Source: Mesorhizobium sp. WSM3859
GTDB lineage: Bacteria; Pseudomonadota; Alphaproteobacteria; Rhizobiales; Rhizobiaceae
Length of the DNA: 64,000 nucleotides
Assembly (NCBI RefSeq): GCF_002295065.1
Contig: NZ_NSGG01000001.1
Coordinates: forward strand, 62,001-126,000
Direction of reading: 5' to 3'
Part shown: one piece after another, positions 40,844 through 49,372 of the stretch
Layout: each line of letters begins with the position of its first letter
Position numbering within the stretch: position 1 is the stretch's first letter
Translations under genes and position numbers: made by a program
The notes under the pieces: generated by a model
The model's database searches: none
What the model was told of the DNA's origin: nothing
What the model saw: the letters and a program-made list of their open reading frames with translations, nothing else

Positions 40844-42820
40844 TCAGGCCGCCGCGCGACGCTTGCGATCCGGCGAGACAGCCTCGTCGGCGAGTACCTT
40901 CACCGCGTCGTCGAGCTTTAGCGATTCCTGGTCGCGGGAGCCCAGCCGGCGGACATTGACGGTTTCCTCCTCGGCCTCGCGCTTGCCGCAGACGAGGATG
41001 ACCGGAACCTTGGCGAGCGAATGCTCGCGCACCTTGTAGTTGATCTTCTCGTTGCGAAGGTCGGGTTCGGCGAGCAGCCCCGCGGCCTTCAACCGGTCGA
41101 CGACTTTCAAGGCGTATTCATCCGCATCCGAGGTGATGGTCGCCACCACCACCTGCAGCGGCGCGAACCACAGCGGGAAATGGCCGGAATAGTTCTCGAT
41201 CAGGATGCCGAGGAAGCGCTCCATCGAGCCGCAGACGGCGCGATGCACCATGACCGGCTGCTTCTTTTCCGAATCCGAGCCGATATAGAAGGCGCCGAAG
41301 CGTTCCGGCAGGTTGAAGTCGACCTGCGTGGTGCCGCACTGCCATTCGCGGCCGATGGCGTCCTTCAGCACATATTCGAATTTCGGTCCGTAAAAGGCGC
41401 CCTCGCCCGGATTGATCGAGGTCTTGATGCGGTTGCCGGAGCGTGTGCGGATCGTATCCAACACATTGCTCATGATCGCCTCGGCATGGTCCCAGGCCTC
41501 GTCGGTGCCGACGCGCTTGTCCGGCCGCGTCGACAGCTTCACGCTGACCTCGTCGAAGCCGAAATCGGCATAGGTCGACAGGATCAGATCGTTGATGCGC
41601 AGACACTCGGCGGCGAGCTGCTCCTCGGTGCAGAAGATATGCGCGTCGTCCTGCGTGAAGCCGCGCACGCGCATCAGCCCGTGCAGCGCGCCGGATGGCT
41701 CGTAGCGATGCACATTGCCGAACTCTGCAAGTTTCACGGGCAGTTCCCGGTAAGACTTCAACCCATGCTTGAAGATCTGCACGTGCCCGGGACAGTTCAT
41801 CGGCTTCAGCGCGAAGACGCGGTCGTCGTCGGTATCGTCGCCAGCAACCGTAACCTTGAACATCGCGTCACGATACCAGCCCCAGTGCCCCGACGTCTCC
41901 CACAGGCTCTTGTCCAGAACCTGCGGCGCGTTGACTTCCTGGTAGCCATGCTCGTCCAGGCGGCGGCGCATGTAGTTGATCAGGTTCTGCACCATCTTCC
42001 AGCCCTTGGCGTGCCAGAAGACGACGCCCGGGCCCTCTTCCTGGAAATGGAACAGGTCCATCTCGCGGCCGAGCTTGCGGTGGTCGCGCTTCTCGGCCTC
42101 CTCCAACAGCGTCTGATAGGCGTCGAGCTGCGCCTGGTCAGCCCAGGCGGTACCGTAGATGCGCGTCAGCATCGGGTTGTTCGAGTCGCCGCGCCAATAG
42201 GCGCCGGCCACCTTCATCAGCTTGAAGGCGTTACCGATCTGCCCCGTCGAAGCCATATGCGGACCGCGGCAGAGGTCGAACCAGTCGCCCTGCGCGTAGA
42301 TCTTGAGGTCCTGATCTTCCGGAATGGCGTCGATCAGCTCGAGCTTGTAGCGCTCGCCCTTGTCGGCGAACACCTTCTTCGCCTTCTCGCGCGACCAGAC
42401 CTCCTTGGTGAACGGCTTGTTGCGCTGGATGATCTCGCGCATCTTCTTCTCGATCACCGGAAAATCGTCCGGCGTGAACGGCTCGTTGCGCGCAAAGTCG
42501 TAGTAGAACCCGTTCTCGATCACCGGCCCGATGGTCACCTGCGTTCCCGGCCAAAGCTCCTGCACGGCCTCGGCCAGCACATGCGCCGCATCATGGCGGA
42601 TGAGCTCCAGCGCGCGCGGATCCTCGCGGGTGATAATCTCGACCTTGCCGGACGTGCCGAGCGGATCGGAGAGGTCGCGGACGGTGCCGTCGAGGCTGTA
42701 GGCGACAGCCTTCTTGGCCAGCGACTTTGAGATCGATTCGGCAAGGCCGGCACCGGTCAGCGCCGCATCGTAGTCGCGGATCGAACCATCGGGAAATGTC
42801 AGGGAAACGGAATTCGGCAT
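40844..42820 (-). CDS. thrS: Threonine--tRNA ligase
   Basis: Class II aminoacyl-tRNA synthetase of 658 residues. N-terminal TGS domain (about residues 1-62, [13 protein letters not shown]) and the editing domain with [11 protein letters not shown] precede the core. Zinc-site Cys is in [12 protein letters not shown] (about residue 335); motif 2 lies in [20 protein letters not shown] and motif 3 near [13 protein letters not shown]; the anticodon-binding domain ends the protein. Start ATG at 42820. The 5' leader of about 220 bp has no recognised riboswitch or T-box. Confidence 0.97.
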   Translation of the reverse strand: MPNSVSLTFPDGSIRDYDAALTGAGLAESISKSLAKKAVAYSLDGTVRDLSDPLGTSGKVEIITREDPRALELIRHDAAHVLAEAVQELWPGTQVTIGPVIENGFYYDFARNEPFTPDDFPVIEKKMREIIQRNKPFTKEVWSREKAKKVFADKGERYKLELIDAIPEDQDLKIYAQGDWFDLCRGPHMASTGQIGNAFKLMKVAGAYWRGDSNNPMLTRIYGTAWADQAQLDAYQTLLEEAEKRDHRKLGREMDLFHFQEEGPGVVFWHAKGWKMVQNLINYMRRRLDEHGYQEVNAPQVLDKSLWETSGHWGWYRDAMFKVTVAGDDTDDDRVFALKPMNCPGHVQIFKHGLKSYRELPVKLAEFGNVHRYEPSGALHGLMRVRGFTQDDAHIFCTEEQLAAECLRINDLILSTYADFGFDEVSVKLSTRPDKRVGTDEAWDHAEAIMSNVLDTIRTRSGNRIKTSINPGEGAFYGPKFEYVLKDAIGREWQCGTTQVDFNLPERFGAFYIGSDSEKKQPVMVHRAVCGSMERFLGILIENYSGHFPLWFAPLQVVVATITSDADEYALKVVDRLKAAGLLAEPDLRNEKINYKVREHSLAKVPVILVCGKREAEEETVNVRRLGSRDQESLKLDDAVKVLADEAVSPDRKRRAAA

Positions 42821-43047
42821 CAGAGTTCTCCTATCCAGTCCCGCAAACGAGCGCGGGTGGTGAAAATGCGGGCCACAGGATGCGTTGCGGCATGCAGAGG
42901 GTTTAGCCGGAGGCGTCCGGCAAGCGGCGCGGTTTTAGAGGCAGTGCCGCGTCAGGTAAAGAGCGGCCGTCAGGAAATGTCGCCAGCGATGTCGCAGGCG
43001 CTTCGCGCGGGCTTGTGAACGCCGCGCGACGCGGTTTGTATATAGGT

Positions 43048-43881
43048 ATGGAAGACGCATCGCCCAGCCGAACCGCCCTGCGCGTCGCGCGCTTGAGGGC
43101 CCTTCATCAGTTTTCACCGCAGGCGGCGCTGTTTCGCGATCCCTACGCGCTCGCGATTCTGGGCGAGGCCGCGCCGAACGCCGGGGAACTCTCGCAGGAA
43201 GACGAGCATGGCCGTCGCATGCGCCTGTTCGTTGCCTCACGCGCTCGCCTTGCCGAAGACTGGCTGGCGGCGGCGGTGCGGCGCGGCGTGCGCCAGGTCG
43301 TGGTGCTTGGCGCCGGCCTCGACACCTTCTCGCTGCGCAATCCGTATGCGGACGTCACAGTGTTCGAGGTCGATCATCCGGCCACACAGGCCTGGAAACG
43401 CCAACGCATCGCCGAGGCCGGTCTTGCCGAACCGGCCGGCGCCGCCTTCGTGCCGGTCAATTTCGAACGCCAGAGTCTGGCAGGCGAATTGGCGGCGGCT
43501 GGTCTGAAAACGACCGAGCCGAGCTTCTTCATCTGGCTGGGAGTCGTGCCCTACCTGACGCGCGAAGCGATTTTTGCCACGCTTGGCTACATTGCCGGCG
43601 TCGCCGGCTCAGAAGTCGTCTTCGACTACAGCGAGCCGGCCGGGAATCGTGACGCCGCGGGCCGGGAGACGCATGCCTTCTATGCCGCGCGCGTCGCGAC
43701 CATCGGCGAGCCCTGGATCAGCTTCTTCGTTCCCGATGAATTGGCAAAGGCCCTCGCCGATCTCGGCTTCGACGGCATCGAAGACCTCGACAACCGCGAA
43801 ATTGCCGCGCGCTTTGCCAGGTCTCCTAGCACCAAAAGCAATTCCGGCGAGCACATCCTGCGCTCCCGCCGCAGCGTCTGA
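43048..43881 (+). CDS. SAM-dependent methyltransferase of the LCMT/PPM1 family
   Basis: Class I methyltransferase of 277 residues. The SAM-binding motif is VVVLGAGLDTFSLR followed by the acidic strand VFEVDHPATQAWKRQR, the signature of leucine carboxyl methyltransferase-like bacterial proteins (polyketide- and O-methyltransferase-like group). Substrate unknown. The ATG at 43048 (MEDASPSRTAL) is chosen; an in-frame GTG at 43015 gives eleven more residues. It is convergent with the beta-lactamase gene, whose stop is 6 bases away. Confidence 0.85.
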   Translation: MEDASPSRTALRVARLRALHQFSPQAALFRDPYALAILGEAAPNAGELSQEDEHGRRMRLFVASRARLAEDWLAAAVRRGVRQVVVLGAGLDTFSLRNPYADVTVFEVDHPATQAWKRQRIAEAGLAEPAGAAFVPVNFERQSLAGELAAAGLKTTEPSFFIWLGVVPYLTREAIFATLGYIAGVAGSEVVFDYSEPAGNRDAAGRETHAFYAARVATIGEPWISFFVPDELAKALADLGFDGIEDLDNREIAARFARSPSTKSNSGEHILRSRRSV

Positions 43882-43887
43882 GAAAAA

Positions 43888-44700
43888 CTACTTCACCAGT
43901 TGCGGCAGATCCTTCAGGAAAGCCGCCCGCGTCGCGAGCCCCTTCGGCGTGTTGGTGCGTTTCGTGTCCACGACCAGCCTGGCAAAGACGATCTTTCGGC
44001 CGTCCTTCTCGGCCCAGCCGACGAACCAGCCGAGCGAGCGCTTGCCGTCCTGGCCGAGCCTGGTGCTGCCAGTCTTGCCTTGCACCGTCCAGTCCCCTGC
44101 CGTGAAGGTCGGGAGGATCGCCCTGGTCATCTCATGCGCCTTCATCGACACCGGCATCTTGCCGGCGAGCAGCTGGCGCAGGAATTCCGTCTGCTCGACA
44201 GGCGATATCTCCAGCGAGGAATTGACCCAGGATTGCGTCAGTCCATTGTCCTTGCCGGCATCGCCCGAGACGTCCTTGTTGCCATAGCCGAATTTCGAAA
44301 CGTAGCCGGCGAACTTCTCGGCGCCGAGCCGCCGCGTGATCTCGCGCGAGTACCAGACGATGGAATCGCGTTCCCAGATCGTCGGATCGACAGTCTTCTG
44401 GTCGCGCTTCGCCGCCTTGAATTCCGGCTTGTAGTCCCAGCTCGGCGTATGCGCGTCGCTCAGGATACCGGCATCGTAGCCGATCAGCGCCAGGGGTACC
44501 TTGAACGTCGAGGCCGGACTGACGCGCTGGTCGCAGACGCCGTCCGGGTAAAGCGTTGCGCCGCTTTGCGCATCCTGGATCAGCGTGCAGCGGATGTCGT
44601 TGAGCGGCGCCGATTGCGCCCGCACCGGCAAGCCGAGCATCCAGGCCAGAAGAAAAAGGACGATGGCAAAAATGAAGGGATAGCGGTCCATCTGGCGCAT
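43888..44700 (-). CDS. Class D (OXA-type) serine beta-lactamase
   Basis: Periplasmic beta-lactamase of 270 residues. A signal peptide ([20 protein letters not shown]) is followed by all class D active-site motifs: S64-T-F-K67, S113-I-V115, Y139-G-N141 and K209-T-G211. Length and motif spacing are normal, so the enzyme should be active. Substrate range cannot be judged. No transposase, integron cassette site or resistance neighbours, and base composition matches flanking genes, so it looks like a long-resident chromosomal gene, as seen in several rhizobia, rather than a recent acquisition. Confidence 0.93.
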   Translation of the reverse strand: MRQMDRYPFIFAIVLFLLAWMLGLPVRAQSAPLNDIRCTLIQDAQSGATLYPDGVCDQRVSPASTFKVPLALIGYDAGILSDAHTPSWDYKPEFKAAKRDQKTVDPTIWERDSIVWYSREITRRLGAEKFAGYVSKFGYGNKDVSGDAGKDNGLTQSWVNSSLEISPVEQTEFLRQLLAGKMPVSMKAHEMTRAILPTFTAGDWTVQGKTGSTRLGQDGKRSLGWFVGWAEKDGRKIVFARLVVDTKRTNTPKGLATRAAFLKDLPQLVK

Positions 44701-44840
44701 GGCGAAGTCACTCCGGTCTGAGATTGCGGGAGCGGCTTAGCGAGGCGACTTGTCTCGATTTTGTCTCAAATGGGCAGTGTTTGTGCAGCTTCGCGTTAAC
44801 CTTACCGGACCGTTACAGTCCGGGCGTAACGGCGAAGCAA

Positions 44841-45209
44841 TCAGATTTCGGGGTTGCCTCGCTTCTTGCCGATTTGTAAATAGCGCCAGGGCATGAACCA
44901 GACATAGCGCGCCGCAAGCACCTCCGGCACGCGGTCGATGCCATGCGTTCCAAATGGCCCACAGCGCAACACCCGGAACAGGCCCATCCAGCCGCCGGCC
45001 CACAGGCCGTGGCGAGCGATCGCCTCATGCGCATATTCGGAACAGGTCGGCAGGTGCCGGCAGCTGTTGCCGACGAAGCCTGAGAGCGTCAGCTGATAGA
45101 GGCGCACGAGCGACGTGCCCAGGATGCGCCCGGGCGTCTTGCGCCATGGCCCCGGCCAATTGCGTCCCCGCTGGATCGGCCGGTGCGTATGTCCGTGATG
45201 GTCGCTCAT
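44841..45209 (-). CDS. yidD: Membrane protein insertion efficiency factor YidD
   Basis: Small membrane-associated protein of 122 residues that aids YidC insertase. The family core is LVRLYQLTLSGFVGNSCRHLPTCSEYAHEAI, continuing to GWMGLFRVLRCGPFG, with the three conserved Cys visible. The N-terminus is His/Arg-rich, typical of alphaproteobacteria. The ATG at 45209 follows GCGGAGCG and overlaps the stop of a small upstream frame (ATGA). In most rhizobia yidD stands next to the IscU-like gene; here a LysR gene and the small broken gene lie between them. Confidence 0.93.
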   Translation of the reverse strand: MSDHHGHTHRPIQRGRNWPGPWRKTPGRILGTSLVRLYQLTLSGFVGNSCRHLPTCSEYAHEAIARHGLWAGGWMGLFRVLRCGPFGTHGIDRVPEVLAARYVWFMPWRYLQIGKKRGNPEI

Positions 45210-45429
45210 CGCTCCGCAGCCTGTTTCACTGCGCGATAGATGTGGGCTTCGACGTTGAAACGCAATGCCCTCAAGGCCTGGAGCGCCGGATGGCATGGCT
45301 GCCGCTCCATGGGCGGTGGTGAGGAGGAAGATCACGGCAGTCATGGTGGCCTCCGCGCACGACTCCACCATGCCATTGGAAGGTCGCGATCCGTATCACG
45401 TCGCTGAAAATGGCCAGGAACTCGTTCAT
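45206..45429 (-). pseudogene. Probable frameshifted small gene divergent from a LysR regulator
   Basis: A leftward stretch with AAAGGAG eight bases before ATG at 45429. It reads MNEFLAIFSDVIRIATFQW, then GC-rich third positions move to the next frame (MVESCAEATMTAVIFLL, from 45371) and then to the third frame (ALQALRALRFNVEAHIYRA), ending at a TGA (45206-45208) that overlaps the yidD start. The total of 224 bases is 74 codons plus two, as expected for two single-base insertions. If corrected it would encode about 73 residues. Uncorrected, the first frame stops at 45271 after 52 residues. Function not recognised; two short independent genes are an alternative. Confidence 0.45.
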
Positions 45430-45520
45430 GGCAGATCTCCTTTCACGCGGATTAGACTGCCGCTGGCCTTCCTCCTCAAACGAGTATAATTTCCGTCTCG
45501 GATAACTTGAGGTTATGCGA

Positions 45521-46426
45521 ATGAAGCGCGGCCGCCTGCCGCTGACGGCATTGAGAAGCTTCGAGACGGCCGGCCGGCATTTGAGCTTCAGCCGGGCGGC
45601 AGAGGAGCTTTATGTCTCGCAGGCCGCCATCAGCCGGCAGATACGCGAGCTCGAGATCTTTCTGGGAAGACCGCTGTTCCTGCGCCTCCATCGCCGCGTC
45701 GAACTGACGGATGCGGGACATCGGCTGCTTGGCCGACTGATCAGAAGCTTCGACGATATCGATCGCGTGCTTTCGGAGCTCGCGGCCTCGCCGGCGCAAG
45801 CCGTCGTGCGCGTCAGCGTCGAACCGTCGCTCGCCGCGGTGTGGCTGGTGCCACGGCTCAATCGCTTTCGCCAACTTCGGCCCGATATCGACGTTTCCCT
45901 TGAAGTCGATCCACGGCCGATCGAGTTCCGCAGCGACCAGCCTGAGCTCGCCTTGCGTTTCAGCGCTCATGCCACCTCATGGCCGCGCAGCGAGGCCGAG
46001 CACTTGGCCTCTACCGTCGATTCACCGGTCCTGTCGCCGGCGCTGCTTGCCGCCGGCCCTCCCCTGGAAAAGCCGATCGACCTTCGCCATTACACGCTGC
46101 TGCATGAGGAAAATCGCCAGGGTTGGGCGCGCTGGTTCCAGGCGGCCGGCGTGCCCGCCGAGGCGGTCCCCGCGCGCGGCCCGATGCTGACCGACGTCTC
46201 GCTTTCCAAACAGGCCGCGCTGCTCGGCCATGGGGTGGCGCTCGGCGATCTCCTGCAGGTCGGCGAAGAGCTCGCGTCAGGCACCTTGATCAAGCCGTTC
46301 GCTATCGATGTCGCTTCCGGCGCCTACTGGCTGGTGGCCAGGAGTCTGAAGAACCTGCCGGAACCGGCCAAAGCTTTTGCCGACTGGGTGAGAAGTGAAT
46401 TCGCTGTAACCAGGGGAGCGGCCTAA
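45521..46426 (+). CDS. LysR-family transcriptional regulator (GcvA-like)
   Basis: DNA-binding regulator of 301 residues. The N-terminal winged helix-turn-helix reads LPLTALRSFETAGRHLSFSRAAEELYVSQAAISRQI, very close to GcvA/AmpR-type LysR proteins, followed by a periplasmic-binding-like effector domain. The ATG at 45521 is preferred over 45515 since GAGG is eight bases before it. It is divergent from the apparently broken small gene and 91 bp away, the usual layout of a LysR protein and its target. The effector is unknown; the beta-lactamase gene nearby is a possible but unproved target. Confidence 0.92.
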   Translation: MKRGRLPLTALRSFETAGRHLSFSRAAEELYVSQAAISRQIRELEIFLGRPLFLRLHRRVELTDAGHRLLGRLIRSFDDIDRVLSELAASPAQAVVRVSVEPSLAAVWLVPRLNRFRQLRPDIDVSLEVDPRPIEFRSDQPELALRFSAHATSWPRSEAEHLASTVDSPVLSPALLAAGPPLEKPIDLRHYTLLHEENRQGWARWFQAAGVPAEAVPARGPMLTDVSLSKQAALLGHGVALGDLLQVGEELASGTLIKPFAIDVASGAYWLVARSLKNLPEPAKAFADWVRSEFAVTRGAA

Positions 46427-46435
46427 GCTCTGTCC

Positions 46436-46882
46436 TCAAGCCGCCTGTCCGGCGCGCTTCTTCTCGATCTGGCCGATCGCGTCGACCACCGCGTCGAAGG
46501 TCAGCATGGTGGAGGCGTGGCGCGCCTTGTAGTCGCGCACCGGTTCCAGATATTTGAGGTCGGCGAAGCGGCCTTCCGGCGGCGCGCCGTTTTCCTTCAG
46601 CATCTTCAGCATGGTCTCGCGCACGGCACGCAATTCGTCGGCCCTGGCGCCTACCACATGCTGGGCCATGATCGAGGAGGACGCCTGGCCGAGCGCGCAG
46701 GCCTTCACATCATGCGCGAAATCGGTGACCACGTCGCCGTCCATCTTGAGGTCGACGGTGACGGTCGAGCCGCACAATTTGGAATGCGCCCTGGCCGTCG
46801 CGTCGGCGTCGTCGAGGCGGCCGATCCGCCCGATGTTTCCGGCGAAGCCGAGAATTTTCGCATTGTAGACGTCGTCGATCAT
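46436..46882 (-). CDS. Iron-sulfur cluster assembly scaffold (IscU/NifU N-terminal-like)
   Basis: Scaffold-like protein of 148 residues with IscU/SufU fold. Conserved Cys residues are in [13 protein letters not shown] and [14 protein letters not shown]; the third ligand and the Asp are near [11 protein letters not shown] and [20 protein letters not shown], the latter without a Cys, a known variation in this rhizobial group. The ATG at 46882 ([17 protein letters not shown]) has GGAAAA five bases upstream; the longer upstream frame is non-coding. Divergent from folE, with which it shares a 236-bp control region. It ends close to the convergent LysR gene. Confidence 0.9.
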   Translation of the reverse strand: MIDDVYNAKILGFAGNIGRIGRLDDADATARAHSKLCGSTVTVDLKMDGDVVTDFAHDVKACALGQASSSIMAQHVVGARADELRAVRETMLKMLKENGAPPEGRFADLKYLEPVRDYKARHASTMLTFDAVVDAIGQIEKKRAGQAA

Positions 46883-47118
46883 ATTTTTCCAATCCGTCGC
46901 CGCCCAGCGAACAGGCTTTGCCGCTCTCGCGTCTTCCTTTCGCTCCGCCAGAACCATATATAATGGTGGCAGTCGGGCATCGACAAGGCGACGACAAGCC
47001 ATTGTCCGTGCCCACATGTTCACGCCGCTTGCGGGATGGAAATGGGCGATTTTCACCCAAAAGGTCGTGGTCCGTTCAACTCGTTCCACCTTTGAGTGGG
47101 ACTACGGGAGACGCCTTT

Positions 47119-47751
47119 ATGGATGCCGTCATCAAGAAAATCATGCCCCCGTCCGAATATATGGAAAAGCCGGTCACCGACCGGCCGAGCGAGGCCGAGG
47201 TCGAGGCCGCCGTGCGCACGCTGTTGCGCTGGACCGGCGACAATCCGGACCGCGAAGGGCTGGTTGACACGCCCAAGCGTGTCACCAAGGCCTTCCGCGA
47301 AATGTTCAACGGCTATGATATGTGCGCGGCCGACGAGCTCGGCCGCACCTTCGAGGAAGTTGCTGGCTATGACGATCTCGTCATCGTCAGGAACATAAAA
47401 TTCCATTCGCATTGCGAGCACCATATGGTGCCGATCATCGGCAAGGCGCATGTCGGCTATTTGCCCGACGGCAAGGTCGTCGGCTTGTCCAAGATCGCAC
47501 GCGTCGTCGACATCTTTGCGCATCGCCTGCAGACGCAGGAGGCAATGACCGCGCAGATTGCCGGCGTCATCCAGGACGTGCTCAACCCGCGCGGCGTCGC
47601 CGTCATGCTCGAGGCCGAGCATATGTGCATGGCCATGCGCGGCATCCGCAAGCAGGATTCGACGACGCTGACCTCCACTTTCACAGGCGTCTTCAAGGAC
47701 ACGCCCGAGGAGCAGGTCCGCTTCGTCACCATGGTGCGCGCCGGCGGCTGA
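47119..47751 (+). CDS. folE: GTP cyclohydrolase I
   Basis: Makes dihydroneopterin triphosphate from GTP, the first step of tetrahydrofolate synthesis; 210 residues. Zinc ligands Cys and His are in [19 protein letters not shown], and the later Cys in [14 protein letters not shown]. Further signatures are GLVDTPKRV and [16 protein letters not shown]. The ATG at 47119 with GGGAG about eight bases upstream is chosen. The gene order folE then hisI is common in rhizobia. Confidence 0.97.
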   Translation: MDAVIKKIMPPSEYMEKPVTDRPSEAEVEAAVRTLLRWTGDNPDREGLVDTPKRVTKAFREMFNGYDMCAADELGRTFEEVAGYDDLVIVRNIKFHSHCEHHMVPIIGKAHVGYLPDGKVVGLSKIARVVDIFAHRLQTQEAMTAQIAGVIQDVLNPRGVAVMLEAEHMCMAMRGIRKQDSTTLTSTFTGVFKDTPEEQVRFVTMVRAGG

Positions 47752-47795
47752 TGACCGGCCGGCGGACCATCATCCCGAACCGAAGGACCGCGTCA

Positions 47796-47830
47796 GCGAA
47801 AGTGGAGACCGGTTTTCGGATAAGATCATG
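47796..47830. repeat. Dispersed short repeat overlapping the hisI start
   Basis: The sequence GCGAAAGTGGAGACC GGTTTTCGGATAAGATCATG has the wording of a repeat widespread between genes of Mesorhizobium and other rhizobia (recollection), with CGAAA (47797) inverse to TTTCG (47814). Its last three bases are the hisI ATG. Confidence 0.6.
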
Positions 47831-48304
47831 GTCCAAAACAAAGAACTACCGGCACTGCAGTTCCCGAAAGCTCCGTCAGACAAGAAAGCGCTGGAGGAAG
47901 GTTCTGTTCTTTCTCCGCGCTTCGATGCCGCGGGCCTCGTCACCGTCGTCGTGACGGACGCTGCTGACGGCATGCTGTTGATGGTCGCCCATATGAACGC
48001 CGACGCGCTGGCGCTGACGCTCGAAACCGGCATTGCCCATTACTGGTCGCGCTCGCGCAGCACGCTTTGGAAGAAGGGCGAGACCTCCGGCAATTTCCAG
48101 CACGTCGTCGAGATGCGCACGGATTGTGACCAGGACGCGATATGGTTGCGCGTCAAAGTTTTGGGCCACGACGCAACTTGTCACACCGGTCGGCGTTCCT
48201 GCTTTTATCGGACGGTGGGGTTCAACGACGGCAAGGCGACGCTTGCCGACGATGGCAGCAAGCCGCTGTTCGATACGGACCAGACGTATCGGAAGCCGGT
48301 GTGA
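47828..48304 (+). CDS. hisI: Phosphoribosyl-AMP cyclohydrolase
   Basis: Third step of histidine biosynthesis: opening of phosphoribosyl-AMP to ProFAR; 158 residues, the monofunctional form. Conserved zinc- and magnesium-binding text is [19 protein letters not shown] and the Cys-rich [10 protein letters not shown] and [10 protein letters not shown]. The ATG at 47828 lies in a dispersed repeat; [16 protein letters not shown] precedes the conserved core and gives no homologous guide, so the true start could be later. No other his gene is adjacent. Confidence 0.95.
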   Translation: MVQNKELPALQFPKAPSDKKALEEGSVLSPRFDAAGLVTVVVTDAADGMLLMVAHMNADALALTLETGIAHYWSRSRSTLWKKGETSGNFQHVVEMRTDCDQDAIWLRVKVLGHDATCHTGRRSCFYRTVGFNDGKATLADDGSKPLFDTDQTYRKPV

Positions 48305-48388
48305 ACCATTCAATATTCACAAACCACGCAGATTCACTATTCTCAAATATCCTTTTGGTAGAAGGGATATGGGACAAGGGAGATCGTG

Positions 48389-49354
48389 ATGCTCGAATGG
48401 GCGTCATTGCGCAGCAAACCTGACGTTCGGGAGGCCAACGGTCCCGCATCGTCCGGCGGCTTGCCCGATCCTAACCCCGGCAGGAAGACCGGCATCTCCT
48501 TGGCGCTCGGCGGCGGCTGCGCGCGCGGCTGGGCTCATATCGGCGTGCTGCGCGCGCTCGACGAAGCCGGCATCGAAGTGTCGATGATCGCCGGCACCTC
48601 GGTCGGTGCCCTGGTCGGTGGCTGCTACCTGGCCGGCAAGCTCGACGAGCTGGAAGAGTTCGCCAGGAGCCTGACCAAGCGGCGCATCTTCGGCCTGCTC
48701 GATTTCAATCTGCGCGGCAGTGGTCTGTTCGGCGGCATGAAGCTCGATCAGCGTCTGCGCGAGCATCTCGAAGGCGCCCGCTTTGACGACCTGTCGAAAC
48801 CCTTTGTCGCCGTTGCTTCCGAAATCCGCACCGGCCACGAGATCTGGCTGTCGAGCGGCTCGCTCGTCACCGCCATGCGCGCTTCCTATGCGCTGCCCGG
48901 CGTCTTCGAGCCGGTGGCCTGCAACGGCCGCATGCTGGTTGACGGCGCGCTGGTCAATCCGGTGCCGGTCTCGGTCTGCCGCGCCTACGAGCAGCCGCTC
49001 GTCGTGGCAGTCAACCTGCATTACGATTTGTTCGGACGCGCCGCAGTCATCAAGCACAGCGCTGGCGAGCTGGTCGTCGAGAAAGACGCGCCGCGCCCCG
49101 GCCAGGTCAATCCCCAGTCGCACCAGAGCCGCCTTGGCATCACCGGCGTCATGGTCGAGGCCTTCAACATCATCCAGGACCGGATTTCGCGCGCCAGGCT
49201 GGCCGGCGATCCGCCCGACATGTCGCTGCAGCCGAAACTCAGCCATATCGGCCTCACGGAATTCCACCGCGCCGACGAGGCGATCAGCCTCGGCTACCAG
49301 GCGACGATGTCCCAGATCAGCGAACTGACCCGCCTGCAGTCCGTCCTGGTGTGA
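48389..49354 (+). CDS. Patatin-like phospholipase (RssA-like)
   Basis: Serine acyl hydrolase of 321 residues. The oxyanion loop is LALGGGCARGWAHIGV, the nucleophile motif is AGTSVGALVGG and the catalytic Asp is in MLVDGALVNPVPV, so the Ser-Asp dyad is intact. Most similar in style to bacterial RssA/YchK. The ATG at 48389 follows AAGGGAG; a GTG one codon earlier is possible. Upstream (48305-48388) is a notably AT-rich gap that probably holds its promoter. Cytoplasmic; no signal peptide. Confidence 0.92.
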   Translation: MLEWASLRSKPDVREANGPASSGGLPDPNPGRKTGISLALGGGCARGWAHIGVLRALDEAGIEVSMIAGTSVGALVGGCYLAGKLDELEEFARSLTKRRIFGLLDFNLRGSGLFGGMKLDQRLREHLEGARFDDLSKPFVAVASEIRTGHEIWLSSGSLVTAMRASYALPGVFEPVACNGRMLVDGALVNPVPVSVCRAYEQPLVVAVNLHYDLFGRAAVIKHSAGELVVEKDAPRPGQVNPQSHQSRLGITGVMVEAFNIIQDRISRARLAGDPPDMSLQPKLSHIGLTEFHRADEAISLGYQATMSQISELTRLQSVLV

Positions 49355-49372
49355 CCATTCCTGGCCGGCGTC

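Noticed and set aside
42821-43047. T-box or other leader regulator before thrS
   Set aside because: No specifier-loop or T-box sequence is visible, and T-boxes are rare in proteobacteria.
44805-44823. CCGGAC/GTCCGG hairpin as a terminator after yidD
   Set aside because: The stem is only six pairs and no T-run follows in the direction of transcription.
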